Below, in pieces: positions 18,071-26,263 of a stretch of DNA of 64,000 bases (positions are counted from its first letter, which is position 1; each line of letters begins with the position of its first letter). Made by a program: the position numbers and the translations under genes. The notes under the pieces are model-generated. The model saw only the letters and a program-made list of their open reading frames with translations, searched no databases and was not told the origin of the DNA. The DNA comes from Pararhizobium sp. (GTDB lineage Bacteria; Pseudomonadota; Alphaproteobacteria; Rhizobiales; Rhizobiaceae), in NCBI GenBank assembly GCA_030655075.1, contig JAURWE010000109.1:123733-187732 (forward strand), in the 5' to 3' direction.

Positions 18071-19122
18071 GCAAACCCATTCGCGTTCTCGTTGCCGGTC
18101 TCGGCAACATGGGGCGGAGCCATGCGCTCGCCTATCACAACAATCCCGGCTTCGAGATCGTCGGTCTGGTCAATCGCAGCACGCCGACGCTGGCGCCGGA
18201 GCTTGGCGGCTACACGATCCATCCCGATTTTGCGACGGCACTGGCCGAGCTTAAGCCGGACCTCTGCTCGATCTGCACCTATTCCGACAGCCACGCCGAC
18301 TATGCAGTCATGGCCTTCGAGGCCGGCTGCGACGTCTTCATCGAAAAGCCGCTCGCAACGACGGTGGCCGATGCCGAGCGGGTCGTGGCGGCAGCGCGAA
18401 AGGCGGGCAAGAAACTGGTGGTGGGTTATATCCTGCGCCACCATCCGTCCTGGATCCGGCTGATCGCAGAAGCGCGCAAGCTCGGCGGCCCTTACGTCTT
18501 CCGCATGAACCTCAACCAGCAGTCCAGCGGCCCGACCTGGATGACCCACAAGTCGCTGATGGAAACGACGCCGCCGATCGTCGATTGCGGCGTGCATTAT
18601 GTCGATGTCATGTGCCAGATCACCGATTCCAAAGCGGTCGAAGTGCGCGGCATGGGCCTGCGCCTGTCGAACGAGATCGCGCCGGACATGTACAATTACG
18701 GCCATCTGCAAGTGATCTACGCCGATGGTTCGGTCGGCTGGTACGAGGCCGGCTGGGGGCCGATGATGTCGGAAACCGCCTTCTTCGTGAAAGACGTCAT
18801 GTCGCCGAACGGTTCGGTCTCGATCGTCATGGATCCGAATGCCAAGTCCGACGATATCGATACGCATACCAAGACGGCCGTCATCCGCATCCACAAGGCA
18901 GAGACCGGGGCGGACGGCAAGTTCGTGCACAAGGACGAGGACCTGACGATGGCGGGCGAGCCCGGCCATCAGGAACTCTGCGATTTCGAACAGGCCTATG
19001 TGCTGAAGGCGATCCGCGAAGACATCGATCTCGAACGGCACATGGACGATGCGGTGCAGTCGCTGCGCATCTGCCTTGCTGCCGACGAGAGCGTTCGCAG
19101 CGGCCAGCCGGTCAAACTTTAA
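18067..19122 (+). CDS. Gfo/Idh/MocA-family dehydrogenase
   Basis: 351 residues from GTG 18067, which overlaps the permease stop (GTGA). Rossmann motif VLVAGLGNMGRSHALAYHNN begins at residue 6; the family hallmark EKPLATT follows, with the catalytic Lys. The C-terminal alpha/beta domain contains VDCGVHYVDVMCQIT, matching the substrate-binding histidine region. Such enzymes oxidise or reduce sugars with NAD(P). In an amino-sugar importer operon it may modify the imported sugar before or after phosphorylation; its substrate is unknown. Confidence 0.88.
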   Translation: MSKPIRVLVAGLGNMGRSHALAYHNNPGFEIVGLVNRSTPTLAPELGGYTIHPDFATALAELKPDLCSICTYSDSHADYAVMAFEAGCDVFIEKPLATTVADAERVVAAARKAGKKLVVGYILRHHPSWIRLIAEARKLGGPYVFRMNLNQQSSGPTWMTHKSLMETTPPIVDCGVHYVDVMCQITDSKAVEVRGMGLRLSNEIAPDMYNYGHLQVIYADGSVGWYEAGWGPMMSETAFFVKDVMSPNGSVSIVMDPNAKSDDIDTHTKTAVIRIHKAETGADGKFVHKDEDLTMAGEPGHQELCDFEQAYVLKAIREDIDLERHMDDAVQSLRICLAADESVRSGQPVKL

Positions 19123-19191
19123 CCAACGCCTGTCCGGCTCCGGTGCGCAGCATCGGGGCGACGGGCAGAGGCGACACGGAAGGGACTTCCT

Positions 19192-20202
19192 GTGGGATCA
19201 CTTCAGCTTAAAAACATCCGCAAGGCCTTCGGCATTCACGAGGTTCTGAAGGGCATCGATCTCGAGGTGAAGGATGGCGAGTTCGTCATCTTCGTCGGCC
19301 CGTCCGGCTGCGGGAAATCGACGCTGCTACGGGTGATCGCCGGTCTGGAGGACGCAAGCTCCGGCGACGTGATCATCGACGGACAGGACGTCAGCACGAC
19401 GCCGCCGGCCAAACGCGGCATCGCCATGGTGTTCCAGTCCTACGCGCTCTATCCGCACCTGACGGTCAAGGACAATATGGGCCTTGGATTGAAACAGGCG
19501 GGAACGCCGAAGGCAGAGATCGAGACCCGTGTCGCCAAGGCGTCCGGCATGCTGTCGCTCGACCAGTATCTCGCCCGCCGTCCGGCCGAGCTGTCCGGTG
19601 GCCAGCGCCAGCGCGTCGCCATCGGCCGCGCCATCGTGCGCGAACCAAAACTGTTTCTGTTCGACGAGCCGCTGTCCAATCTCGATGCGGCGCTTCGTGT
19701 CAACACACGCCTGGAGATCGCCAGCCTGCACCGCAGCCTGAAGGCGACGATGATCTACGTCACCCACGATCAGGTCGAGGCGATGACGCTGGCCGACAAG
19801 ATCGTCGTGCTCAATGCCGGCGAGATCGCGCAGGTCGGTTCGCCCATGGAACTTTACAACCGCCCGGCCAATACGTTTGTTGCCGGCTTCATCGGCTCGC
19901 CACAGATGAATTTCATCGATGCGGAGCGGCTGGGCGAGCAGGGCGCCAAGACCATCGGTGTCCGGCCGGAACACATTGCGCTGTCGCGCGAGAGTGGCGA
20001 GTGGCAGGGCAAGGTAATCCATGTGGAGCACCTTGGCGCCGACACGATCGTCTATCTGGAGACCGAGAAGACCGGACTGCTGACGGTGCGGCTGTTTGGC
20101 GAGCATCAGTATGCGCCTGACGATATCGTCTACGCCACGCCGGATGCCGGCCATAGGCACCGGTTTGATGCCAATGGTATTGCCCTGACGAATGCCAAAT
20201 AG
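19192..20202 (+). CDS. Sugar ABC transporter ATP-binding protein (UgpC/MsmK type)
   Basis: 336 residues from GTG 19192 with GGAAGGGA upstream. Walker A GPSGCGKST, Q-loop VFQSYALYPHLTV, signature LSGGQRQRVAIGRA, Walker B LFLFDEPLSNLD and H-loop YVTHDQVEAMT are all intact. The C-terminal TOBE/MalK-like regulatory domain (IGVRPEHIALS) is present. It energises the importer encoded upstream, and is the last gene of the murQ operon. Confidence 0.94.
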   Translation: MGSLQLKNIRKAFGIHEVLKGIDLEVKDGEFVIFVGPSGCGKSTLLRVIAGLEDASSGDVIIDGQDVSTTPPAKRGIAMVFQSYALYPHLTVKDNMGLGLKQAGTPKAEIETRVAKASGMLSLDQYLARRPAELSGGQRQRVAIGRAIVREPKLFLFDEPLSNLDAALRVNTRLEIASLHRSLKATMIYVTHDQVEAMTLADKIVVLNAGEIAQVGSPMELYNRPANTFVAGFIGSPQMNFIDAERLGEQGAKTIGVRPEHIALSRESGEWQGKVIHVEHLGADTIVYLETEKTGLLTVRLFGEHQYAPDDIVYATPDAGHRHRFDANGIALTNAK

Positions 20203-20287
20203 GCTTGCTGCTGAAAAAAAGTGCTAAATATCATACTTATTCTGGCATGCCCGCTCTGACAACGCAGCGCTTCCAAGGATTCCCGTC

Positions 20288-20303
20288 TGGCACGCTTCCT
20301 GCA
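20288..20303 (+). promoter_or_regulatory. Sigma-54 (RpoN) promoter candidate
   Basis: TGGCACGCTTCCTGCA. GG at 20289-20290 and GC at 20301-20302 are separated by exactly 10 bp, as RpoN requires, and only one position departs from the core TGGCACG-N4-TTGCA. No CDS on this strand follows within reach; the next thing is the RNA candidate at 20314. Confidence 0.7.
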
Positions 20304-20313
20304 TAATAAATGG

Positions 20314-20423
20314 TGCAAGTCCAGAGGGGACTCTGTGTAAGCGCCGGTAAAGAGCGCACAGACAAGCCGCCGTCCCAGCCATGAGAGCCTCAAGAGGGTT
20401 CCGGTAGGGGCGGCGGCTTTTTT
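20314..20423 (+). ncRNA. Candidate RpoN-dependent small RNA
   Basis: The predicted start, 12 nt after the -12 element, is about 20314. The transcript would hold a hairpin AGTCC-AGAGG-GGACT, then a hairpin closed by CTGTG and CACAG (20333-20361 area), and end in an 11-bp stem GCCGCCGTCCC (20366-20376) with GGGGCGGCGGC followed by six T (20418-20423). About 110 nt, no credible open frame. Family not recognised. No enhancer site was identified by eye. Confidence 0.6.
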
Positions 20424-20425
20424 CT

Positions 20426-20614
20426 TTACTTCTTCGCCTTTTTCTCCGGCAAACCCTTGCGGTCCGTCTCGGCAAAGTCTTTCAGCTCCTTTTCCGTCAT
20501 GGATTTCTCCATGCTTTTGGAGGCGCCCTTGAGGCTCGATTTCGGCGTATCGCCGCGTTTGGCGGAAAGGGCCGCACCGGCGGCCTTCTGCTGTGCTTTC
20601 GATGTGGCTGGCAT
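20426..20614 (-). CDS. DUF3008-family small basic protein
   Basis: 62 residues, start ATG 20614 with GGAGAA upstream. MPATSKAQQKAAGAALSAKR, then SMEKSMTEKELKDFAET and a Lys-rich tail EKKAKK are typical of DUF3008, short disordered proteins widespread in Proteobacteria. Function unknown; nucleic-acid association is often suspected from charge. It ends 3 bp from the terminator of the small RNA on the other strand. Confidence 0.85.
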   Translation of the reverse strand: MPATSKAQQKAAGAALSAKRGDTPKSSLKGASKSMEKSMTEKELKDFAETDRKGLPEKKAKK

Positions 20615-20676
20615 GATGATTCTCCTTGCTTTTAAAGATCAAAAAAGGATTGCCAGGCCAGAAAGTTCCGGGCTGT

Positions 20677-22299
20677 TCAAGCTTTTGCGTCGATCATCGC
20701 CATCAGCGTTTCCAGCCGGTCGGCTTCGTGCGGCAGCTTGTCCTGCCTCAGCCTTGAAATGCGCGGGAAACGCATGGCCACGCCGGACTTATGACGGCTC
20801 GACAGGTTGATACCTTCGAAGGCCACCTCGACGACGAAACCGAAGTCCGGCTCGGCCCGCACGGCCCGCACCGGCCCGAAGCGGTCGGTGGTGTTGTTGC
20901 GCACGAAACGGTCGAGCACCTCAAGTTCGGCGTCGGTGAAGCCAAAATAGGCCTTGCCGACGGGAACCAGCGTGTCCTTGCCCTCGACCGGCGCCCAGAC
21001 ACCAAAGGTGAAATCGGAATAATAGCTGGAGCGTTTGCCGTGGCCGCGCTGGGCATACATCAGCACCGCATCGACATTGTAGGGATTGCGCTTCCACTTG
21101 AACCATGGCCCCTTCATGCGGCCGGGCGTGTAGGGCGAATCCAGCCGCTTCAGCATGATGCCCTCGATGACAGGATCGGGCGGTTCGGCCCGCAGCCCGT
21201 CCAGCTCCTCCCAGGTGGAGAACGGCACGAGCGGCGAGAGATCGAAGCGATCGGGGGTGGCCTTGTCGACCAGATGGGCGAGACGATCGCGGCGGGCGGT
21301 AAAGCCCTCGTGGCGCACGTCCTCGCTCCCATCATAGAGCAGGTCATAGGCGCGGATGAAGGCCGGGTAGTCGTCGAGCATCTTGGCGCTGACGGTCTTG
21401 CGGTTCAGCCGCTGCTGCAAATCGGAGAATGTGCGGGTGGCCCGGTTGGTGCGCGCGGTGCCGCCGACCAGAAGCTCGCCATCGACGACGCCCTCGAAAT
21501 CGAGTGCCTCGAGAATATCGGGAAAGGCACCGGTAATGTCGTCGCCACTGCGCGAGTAAAGCCGACGCATGCCGCCGAGATTGGCGAGTTGGACGCGGAT
21601 GCCGTCCCATTTCCATTCGGCAGCAAAATCTTGCGGGTCGAGCCCGGCAAGATCGCCGTCGCCGACCGGTGTCGCCAGCATGACGGCGTGGAAGACCGCC
21701 GGCGTCGTCATGGCAGGCTTGTCGGCACTGCCATCGAGCCATTGGAACAGAGAGACATAGGGCGGCTCGAGACCGTGCCACAGCGTTTCGATCTCGATGA
21801 CGTCCTTGCCGCCGAAGTCGGCCAGCGCCTGCTTGGCCAGCCGTGCCGAAACACCGATGCGCATGCCGCCGGTCACCAGTTTCAGGAAGGCGAAGCGCCC
21901 GGCCGTGTCGAGCCGGTCGAGCATGGTGCGCACCAGCGCACGGACCTGCGTCTTGCCGGCGCTGTTGAGCGCGTCGATGACGGCGCTGATCGAAGGCGGT
22001 GGGGCGAGGTGCGTTTCGCTCGTGTCTTCCGGCTCCCAGACCAGCGAAATGGTTTCGGCGAGATCGCCGACATAGTCGTAGGAGTAGCGAAACAGCACGT
22101 CGTCCATACGCTCGAGCGCAAGATCGCGCAGCAGGGCGGGCTTGACCGAGGCGATGGAGAGCGTTCCGGCGATGGCGGCCAGCGCGTAGCCCCGGTCGGG
22201 GTCGGGCGTGTGGCGGAAATAGTCGACCAGCAGTCGGATCTTAGCGTTGCGCTGCGGCGTCAGAACGAGGCTATCGAGCAATTCGGCGAAGGGTTTCAT
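20677..22299 (-). CDS. ATP-dependent DNA ligase (exonuclease-associated type)
   Basis: 540 residues. The nucleotidyl lysine is Lys230 in EWKWDGIRVQL (motif I). Further motifs: GELLVG (III), EGIMLKR (IV) and WFKWKRNPYNVDAVLM (V). A long N-terminal DNA-binding domain and an OB-fold C terminus are present, so it is the bacterial ligase type that accompanies a metallo-beta-lactamase exonuclease, not the LigD fusion. It seals nicks using ATP. The gene starts 3 bp after the exonuclease gene stops. The helicase (Lhr-like) and phosphoesterase that often complete this repair operon are absent here. Confidence 0.93.
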   Translation of the reverse strand: MKPFAELLDSLVLTPQRNAKIRLLVDYFRHTPDPDRGYALAAIAGTLSIASVKPALLRDLALERMDDVLFRYSYDYVGDLAETISLVWEPEDTSETHLAPPPSISAVIDALNSAGKTQVRALVRTMLDRLDTAGRFAFLKLVTGGMRIGVSARLAKQALADFGGKDVIEIETLWHGLEPPYVSLFQWLDGSADKPAMTTPAVFHAVMLATPVGDGDLAGLDPQDFAAEWKWDGIRVQLANLGGMRRLYSRSGDDITGAFPDILEALDFEGVVDGELLVGGTARTNRATRTFSDLQQRLNRKTVSAKMLDDYPAFIRAYDLLYDGSEDVRHEGFTARRDRLAHLVDKATPDRFDLSPLVPFSTWEELDGLRAEPPDPVIEGIMLKRLDSPYTPGRMKGPWFKWKRNPYNVDAVLMYAQRGHGKRSSYYSDFTFGVWAPVEGKDTLVPVGKAYFGFTDAELEVLDRFVRNNTTDRFGPVRAVRAEPDFGFVVEVAFEGINLSSRHKSGVAMRFPRISRLRQDKLPHEADRLETLMAMIDAKA

Positions 22300-22302
22300 C
22301 GC

Positions 22303-23313
22303 TTAGTCCCCCTCGTCTTCATAGCCGACCAGATGCAGCGGCTTGGCGGCGATGCCCTTGAGTTCGCACCAGCGCACCAGGGCCTCCTCGCGACCGTGCG
22401 TCACCCAGACCTGGCTCGGGGCGATCTCGGTGATCGTCGCCGTCAGTTCCGGCCAGTCGCTGTGATCGGAAATGATCAGCGGCAGTTCGACACCGCGCTG
22501 CTTGGCGCGCTGCCGCACCATCATCCAGCCCGAGGCGAAGATCGAGACCGGATCGGGAAAACGGCGGGCCCAGCGGTCTGCAAAAGCAGAGGGCGGGCCG
22601 ATGACCACGGCGCCCGCAAAGCTTGCCTTGCTGCCGGTTTCCAATGTCGCCGGGCGAATTTCTCCCAGTTCGATGCCCTGGCTCCGGTAATAATCGCAGA
22701 GTTTGACCAGCGCGCCGTGAATATAGATCGGCGCTTCATAACCTGCCTGCCGCAGCAGGCTGATGACCCGTTGCGCCTTGCCGAGCGCATAGGCGCCGAC
22801 CAGATGGCTGCGTTCGGGAAAGCGGCGCAACGAGACCAGCAGCTTGCCGATCTCGTCGCGGTCGTCAGGATGGTGGAACACAGGCAGGCCGAAGGTCGCC
22901 TCGGTGATGAAGACATCGCAGGCGACCGGCTCGAAGGGCAGGCAGGTCAGATCGGGCCGCCGCTTATAGTCGCCGGAGACGACGATGCGCGTCTCCTTGT
23001 GTTCGATGGCGATCTGGGCGGAGCCGAGCACGTGACCGGCCGGATGAAAGCTGACGCCGACGCCGTTGATGTCCAGCGGCGCGCGCAGCGGCGCCTCCTG
23101 CTCGCTGCCGCAAAACTCCTCGCCATAACGGACGCGCATGATGTCCAGCGTCTGGCGGGTGGCCAGCACATGGCCGTGGCCGGGGCGGGCATGGTCGGCG
23201 TGGCCATGGGTGATCAGCGCCCGTTCCACCGGCTGCACCGGATCGACGTGGAACTGGCCGGCGGGGCAGAACAGGCCTTTCGGCGTCGGGTAGAGCAGGG
23301 CATCCGGTTTCAT
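22303..23313 (-). CDS. Ligase-associated metallo-beta-lactamase DNA exonuclease
   Basis: 336 residues. The metal motif HGHADH (His36, His38, Asp40, His41) begins the catalytic domain; further ligands are in HPAGHVLGSAQI, SGDYKRRPD and ISDHSDW. The beta-CASP segment and final His (VWVTHGREEALVRW) follow. The family contains processive DNA exonucleases encoded next to ATP-dependent ligases, thought to process damaged ends. Its stop is 3 bp from the ligase start, so the two are co-translated. Confidence 0.92.
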   Translation of the reverse strand: MKPDALLYPTPKGLFCPAGQFHVDPVQPVERALITHGHADHARPGHGHVLATRQTLDIMRVRYGEEFCGSEQEAPLRAPLDINGVGVSFHPAGHVLGSAQIAIEHKETRIVVSGDYKRRPDLTCLPFEPVACDVFITEATFGLPVFHHPDDRDEIGKLLVSLRRFPERSHLVGAYALGKAQRVISLLRQAGYEAPIYIHGALVKLCDYYRSQGIELGEIRPATLETGSKASFAGAVVIGPPSAFADRWARRFPDPVSIFASGWMMVRQRAKQRGVELPLIISDHSDWPELTATITEIAPSQVWVTHGREEALVRWCELKGIAAKPLHLVGYEDEGD

Positions 23314-23382
23314 GCCTTTAGAGATAGACGAGCGGCGGCGGACTGCCAGTCGCTCCCCACAACTTTCTTAGGGCAACTTTCG

Positions 23383-24342
23383 TCAGGCAGTCTTCTTATG
23401 GGCGATGACGTTGTGGATCAGCGCCAGAACCTTATCAGGCTCGATACCAATGCAGGCCAGTTGGCTGGGGTGACCATCCCAGGGGCTGGCAGGATAGCTT
23501 TCATCATCCGGCATCTGGATGGTCTGTCCCTCGGCAATGCCGTCGGTGACGACGCGGATGGCGCCGCTGCGGGTGGTGAACAGCTCCGGCGCCACCACAT
23601 AAACGCAGGCGCAGCTGTCATGCACGACCATGCCGTCGTCGATGCGGGTTTCATAAAAATCGATGTAGAACTGCGAGATATCCGACAGGAGCTTGACGCG
23701 CTTGCCACCGGCATCGGCCATGACTGCCAGTTTCTCACGGGTCATCACCGTCTGTTCGGTTACGTCGAGCCCGACAACAACCACGTGCCAGGGTGTGGTC
23801 ATCACCACGTCGGCCGCCTCCGGGTCGCCGTGGATATTGGCCTCGGCCGCCGGGTTCATGTTGCCTCTTACGTCGAAGGCGCCGCCCATGATGACGACCT
23901 CCTTGACCAGCACGGCGATTTCGGGATCTTCCCGCAGCGCCAGCGCAAGGTTGGTCATGCGGCCGACAGCCACCAGCGTGACCTCACCGGGATTGGCGCG
24001 CACCGTCTCGATGATGAAGCGGTGGGCCGGGCGCGGATCGACCGGCATGTCGATGTTGCGCGGAACGCCGATATTGCCGAGCCCGTCATCGCCATGGATG
24101 AAGGTGGGCCAGCCGACATGTGGCCTGGCCGGGTTCAGCGTCTCGCTCAGGCCCTTGGCCACCGGCGCATCGATCTGCCATTCGCGCTTCAGGAACAGGG
24201 CGTTGCGGGTGGTGGTCTCGATCGAGGCATTGCCGAAGACGGTGGTGATGCCGATGAGATCGATCTGCGGGTGATGGTGCAGGAACAGCAGCGCCATGGC
24301 GTCATCGACGCCGGGGTCCGTATCGAAAATGACCTTGTGCAT
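23383..24342 (-). CDS. Nucleoside hydrolase (inosine-uridine preferring family)
   Basis: 319 residues, typical length. The calcium-binding N terminus DTDPGVDDAMALL (residues 7-19) is intact, with NPAAEANIHGDPEAADVV and a His-containing C-terminal loop. The enzyme releases the base from ribonucleosides by hydrolysis in the cytoplasm. It lies alone between the exonuclease and the DadA-like gene on the same strand, with gaps of about 70 bp either side. Substrate preference is not decided by the sequence. Confidence 0.9.
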   Translation of the reverse strand: MHKVIFDTDPGVDDAMALLFLHHHPQIDLIGITTVFGNASIETTTRNALFLKREWQIDAPVAKGLSETLNPARPHVGWPTFIHGDDGLGNIGVPRNIDMPVDPRPAHRFIIETVRANPGEVTLVAVGRMTNLALALREDPEIAVLVKEVVIMGGAFDVRGNMNPAAEANIHGDPEAADVVMTTPWHVVVVGLDVTEQTVMTREKLAVMADAGGKRVKLLSDISQFYIDFYETRIDDGMVVHDSCACVYVVAPELFTTRSGAIRVVTDGIAEGQTIQMPDDESYPASPWDGHPSQLACIGIEPDKVLALIHNVIAHKKTA

Positions 24343-24415
24343 GGCGCGTTCTTTTCCTGGCGATTGATGTTGGCAGTGACCTCTATGGAGCCGCGCGCTC
24401 CGCGAATGTCAATAT

Positions 24416-25651
24416 TTACTGGAAGCGCCGGATGTCAAACGGCGCCATGTCCGGCACGGGACCGTGGTCGAGCAGATCGGCGAGACGGCGGCCGGTCACC
24501 GCCGACAGGGTCAGGCCGAGGTGGCCGTGGCCGAAGGCCATGCCGATACGGGGATCATGTGGGCTGAGGCTGATGACGGGCACGGAATCCGGCGTCGAAG
24601 GGCGCCGGCCCATCCATTCGGTTCCGCCTGTTTCCGGCAGGCTCGGCACATAACGGCGCATTTTTTCGCGCATGGCGGCGGCCCGGGCAAAATTGGCGGG
24701 GGCATCGGGCTTTGCCAGCTCGACGGCGCCGCCGATCCTGAGCGCGTTCCACATCGGCGTGGCGACGAAGCCGTGCTCGGCAAAGAATACCGGCAGCTCC
24801 AGCGTCACGGCGGGGTCGCGAAACGTGGTGTTGTAGCCGCGTTCGGTTTCCAGAAGCACCTTCAGGCCGAGGCCTCGCACCAGATCGCGCGACCAGACAC
24901 CCGCTGAAATGACGGCCTTGTCGAAGGTCTGGCGCTGGTTCTGGTTCGTCACGAAGGTAATGCCGTCCGTGGACGGCGCGATGGCCAGGATGGCGGCATC
25001 GACAAATGTGCTGCGGGCGCGGACCTGATCCTGCAGCCGCCGCAGCAGTGCCAGCGGGTCGAGGAAGGTGCGATAGCCGCTGGAAAACACCGATCCGGCG
25101 AAGCGGCCTTCGAGCGCCGGAACCCGGGCACGGGTTGCCGCTTCATCGAGTTTTTCAATGTCGTAGCCGAGCAGGGCGGCGTTGATCGTCTCGTGTTCGA
25201 AGGCGCGGTCGACGGCTTTTTGCGTATCGAACAGCGTCAGGGCACCACTTGCCAGCATGTGGCCGGAAATGCCCGCCATGCCGGCCAGCGCCTCGTGATC
25301 GGCCAGCGCCGTCTTCATCAGGCCGAACAGCGCGTTGCGGGATTTTACCACCTGTCCAGGCCGCGACGACAGAAGGAAACGCGTCAGCCACGGTGTAAGC
25401 GCCAGGGCGTCCTGCCAGCGCAAGGTCAACGGGCCGAGTGGGTCGAGCAGCCATTTCGGCGCGGCCAGCAGCATGTCCGGGCGGGCCAGGGGATCGATTT
25501 CCGGCACGGCGAGAATGCCGGCATTGCCGACGGAAGCGGGCAGGCCGCCGGCATCCTTTTCGAAGACGGTCACCGTGTGGCCCCGGTCGAGAAGCGTCAG
25601 GGCGGTTGCGCAGCCGATGATGCCGCCGCCGGCGATGCCGATATTTGCCAT
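24416..25651 (-). CDS. DadA-like FAD-dependent D-amino-acid dehydrogenase
   Basis: 411 residues from ATG 25651 (MANIGIAGGGIIGCATALTL), which places the FAD GxGxxG motif right at the N terminus as in DadA. FEKDAGGLPASVGNAGIL is the DadA-type loop with FAD contacts; the C-terminal GRRPSTPDSVPVIS and GHGHLGLTLSAVTG are family motifs. It oxidises D-amino acids to 2-oxo acids and feeds electrons to the respiratory chain. A longer open frame exists upstream but lacks a start site consistent with the fold. Confidence 0.88.
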   Translation of the reverse strand: MANIGIAGGGIIGCATALTLLDRGHTVTVFEKDAGGLPASVGNAGILAVPEIDPLARPDMLLAAPKWLLDPLGPLTLRWQDALALTPWLTRFLLSSRPGQVVKSRNALFGLMKTALADHEALAGMAGISGHMLASGALTLFDTQKAVDRAFEHETINAALLGYDIEKLDEAATRARVPALEGRFAGSVFSSGYRTFLDPLALLRRLQDQVRARSTFVDAAILAIAPSTDGITFVTNQNQRQTFDKAVISAGVWSRDLVRGLGLKVLLETERGYNTTFRDPAVTLELPVFFAEHGFVATPMWNALRIGGAVELAKPDAPANFARAAAMREKMRRYVPSLPETGGTEWMGRRPSTPDSVPVISLSPHDPRIGMAFGHGHLGLTLSAVTGRRLADLLDHGPVPDMAPFDIRRFQ

Positions 25652-25801
25652 GATCCGGAAAACCTCATTGATAATCGAGGACCGTTTTAACCAAGGTGGC
25701 GGCAAGGGCAACCTGTTTCGCAAGGAACAGCCGGGTCTGGACGCCCATGCGACATTTGGTAGACGGGGCGCAAAGACGCCCCTCCACCCAAGGAGAACAG
25801 C

Positions 25802-26077
25802 ATGCGCAAGATCATCCTCGTTTGCATGATTGCCCTGACGGCGGCTGCCTCGATGGCGGCCCCGTCTTTCGCCCAGCAGCGTGGCAACGACCGCTCGTCG
25901 GAAACGCGGAGCGGCGACTTCTATGAAGGCACCAACAAACAGCAGCGCCGTCCGCGCTATCTGTTCGAGACAAGCGGTGCCTATTGCTCGACCAACTGGA
26001 TCGTGCTTTACGACAAATACGGCAACAAGACCCGCGTGCGCCATTGCGATGAGCGCCGGGACGTCGAAATCGACTGA
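25802..26077 (+). CDS. Small secreted protein with two cysteines
   Basis: 91 residues. A Sec signal peptide is clear (MRKIILVCMIALTAAASMAA, cleavage near SFAQQ). The mature protein ends with YCSTNWIVLYDKYGNKTRVRHCD, which has the same pattern, Cys-x(n)-YGN-x(n)-Cys, as the partial gene at 63913-64000. The start follows AAGGAG. A hairpin GGGGCG-CAAAGA-CGCCCC lies in the leader at 25765-25782. Function unknown; the two cysteines may form a periplasmic disulfide. Confidence 0.82.
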   Translation: MRKIILVCMIALTAAASMAAPSFAQQRGNDRSSETRSGDFYEGTNKQQRRPRYLFETSGAYCSTNWIVLYDKYGNKTRVRHCDERRDVEID

Positions 26078-26093
26078 TTGCTAGGTTTTGACA

Positions 26094-26129
26094 GCGTGAA
26101 CCCGGTGGATCGTTCCGCCGGGTTCACGC
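26094..26129. terminator. Strong hairpin after the secreted-protein gene
   Basis: Perfect 12-bp arms GCGTGAACCCGG (26094-26105) and CCGGGTTCACGC (26118-26129), loop 12 nt. No T-run follows, so it may be a factor-dependent end or an mRNA 3' stabiliser. Confidence 0.5.
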
Positions 26130-26263
26130 GTTCTGCCGCTCCGTTTTGCGACAGCCGGGCCGATAAATCCCCCGGCGACTTAAACTTTCCGAAACGTCAT
26201 CGGCCTACACTCCGCCCCGATTGCACTTGCACCTATGGATGTGACGATGACGGAGTGGCGGGC

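Noticed and set aside
20791..24567. A very long plus-strand open frame (about 1258 codons) opposite the ligase, exonuclease and nucleoside hydrolase genes
   Set aside because: All three minus-strand genes have complete catalytic motifs. The opposing frame has the composition typical of antisense GC-rich DNA and no recognisable domain.
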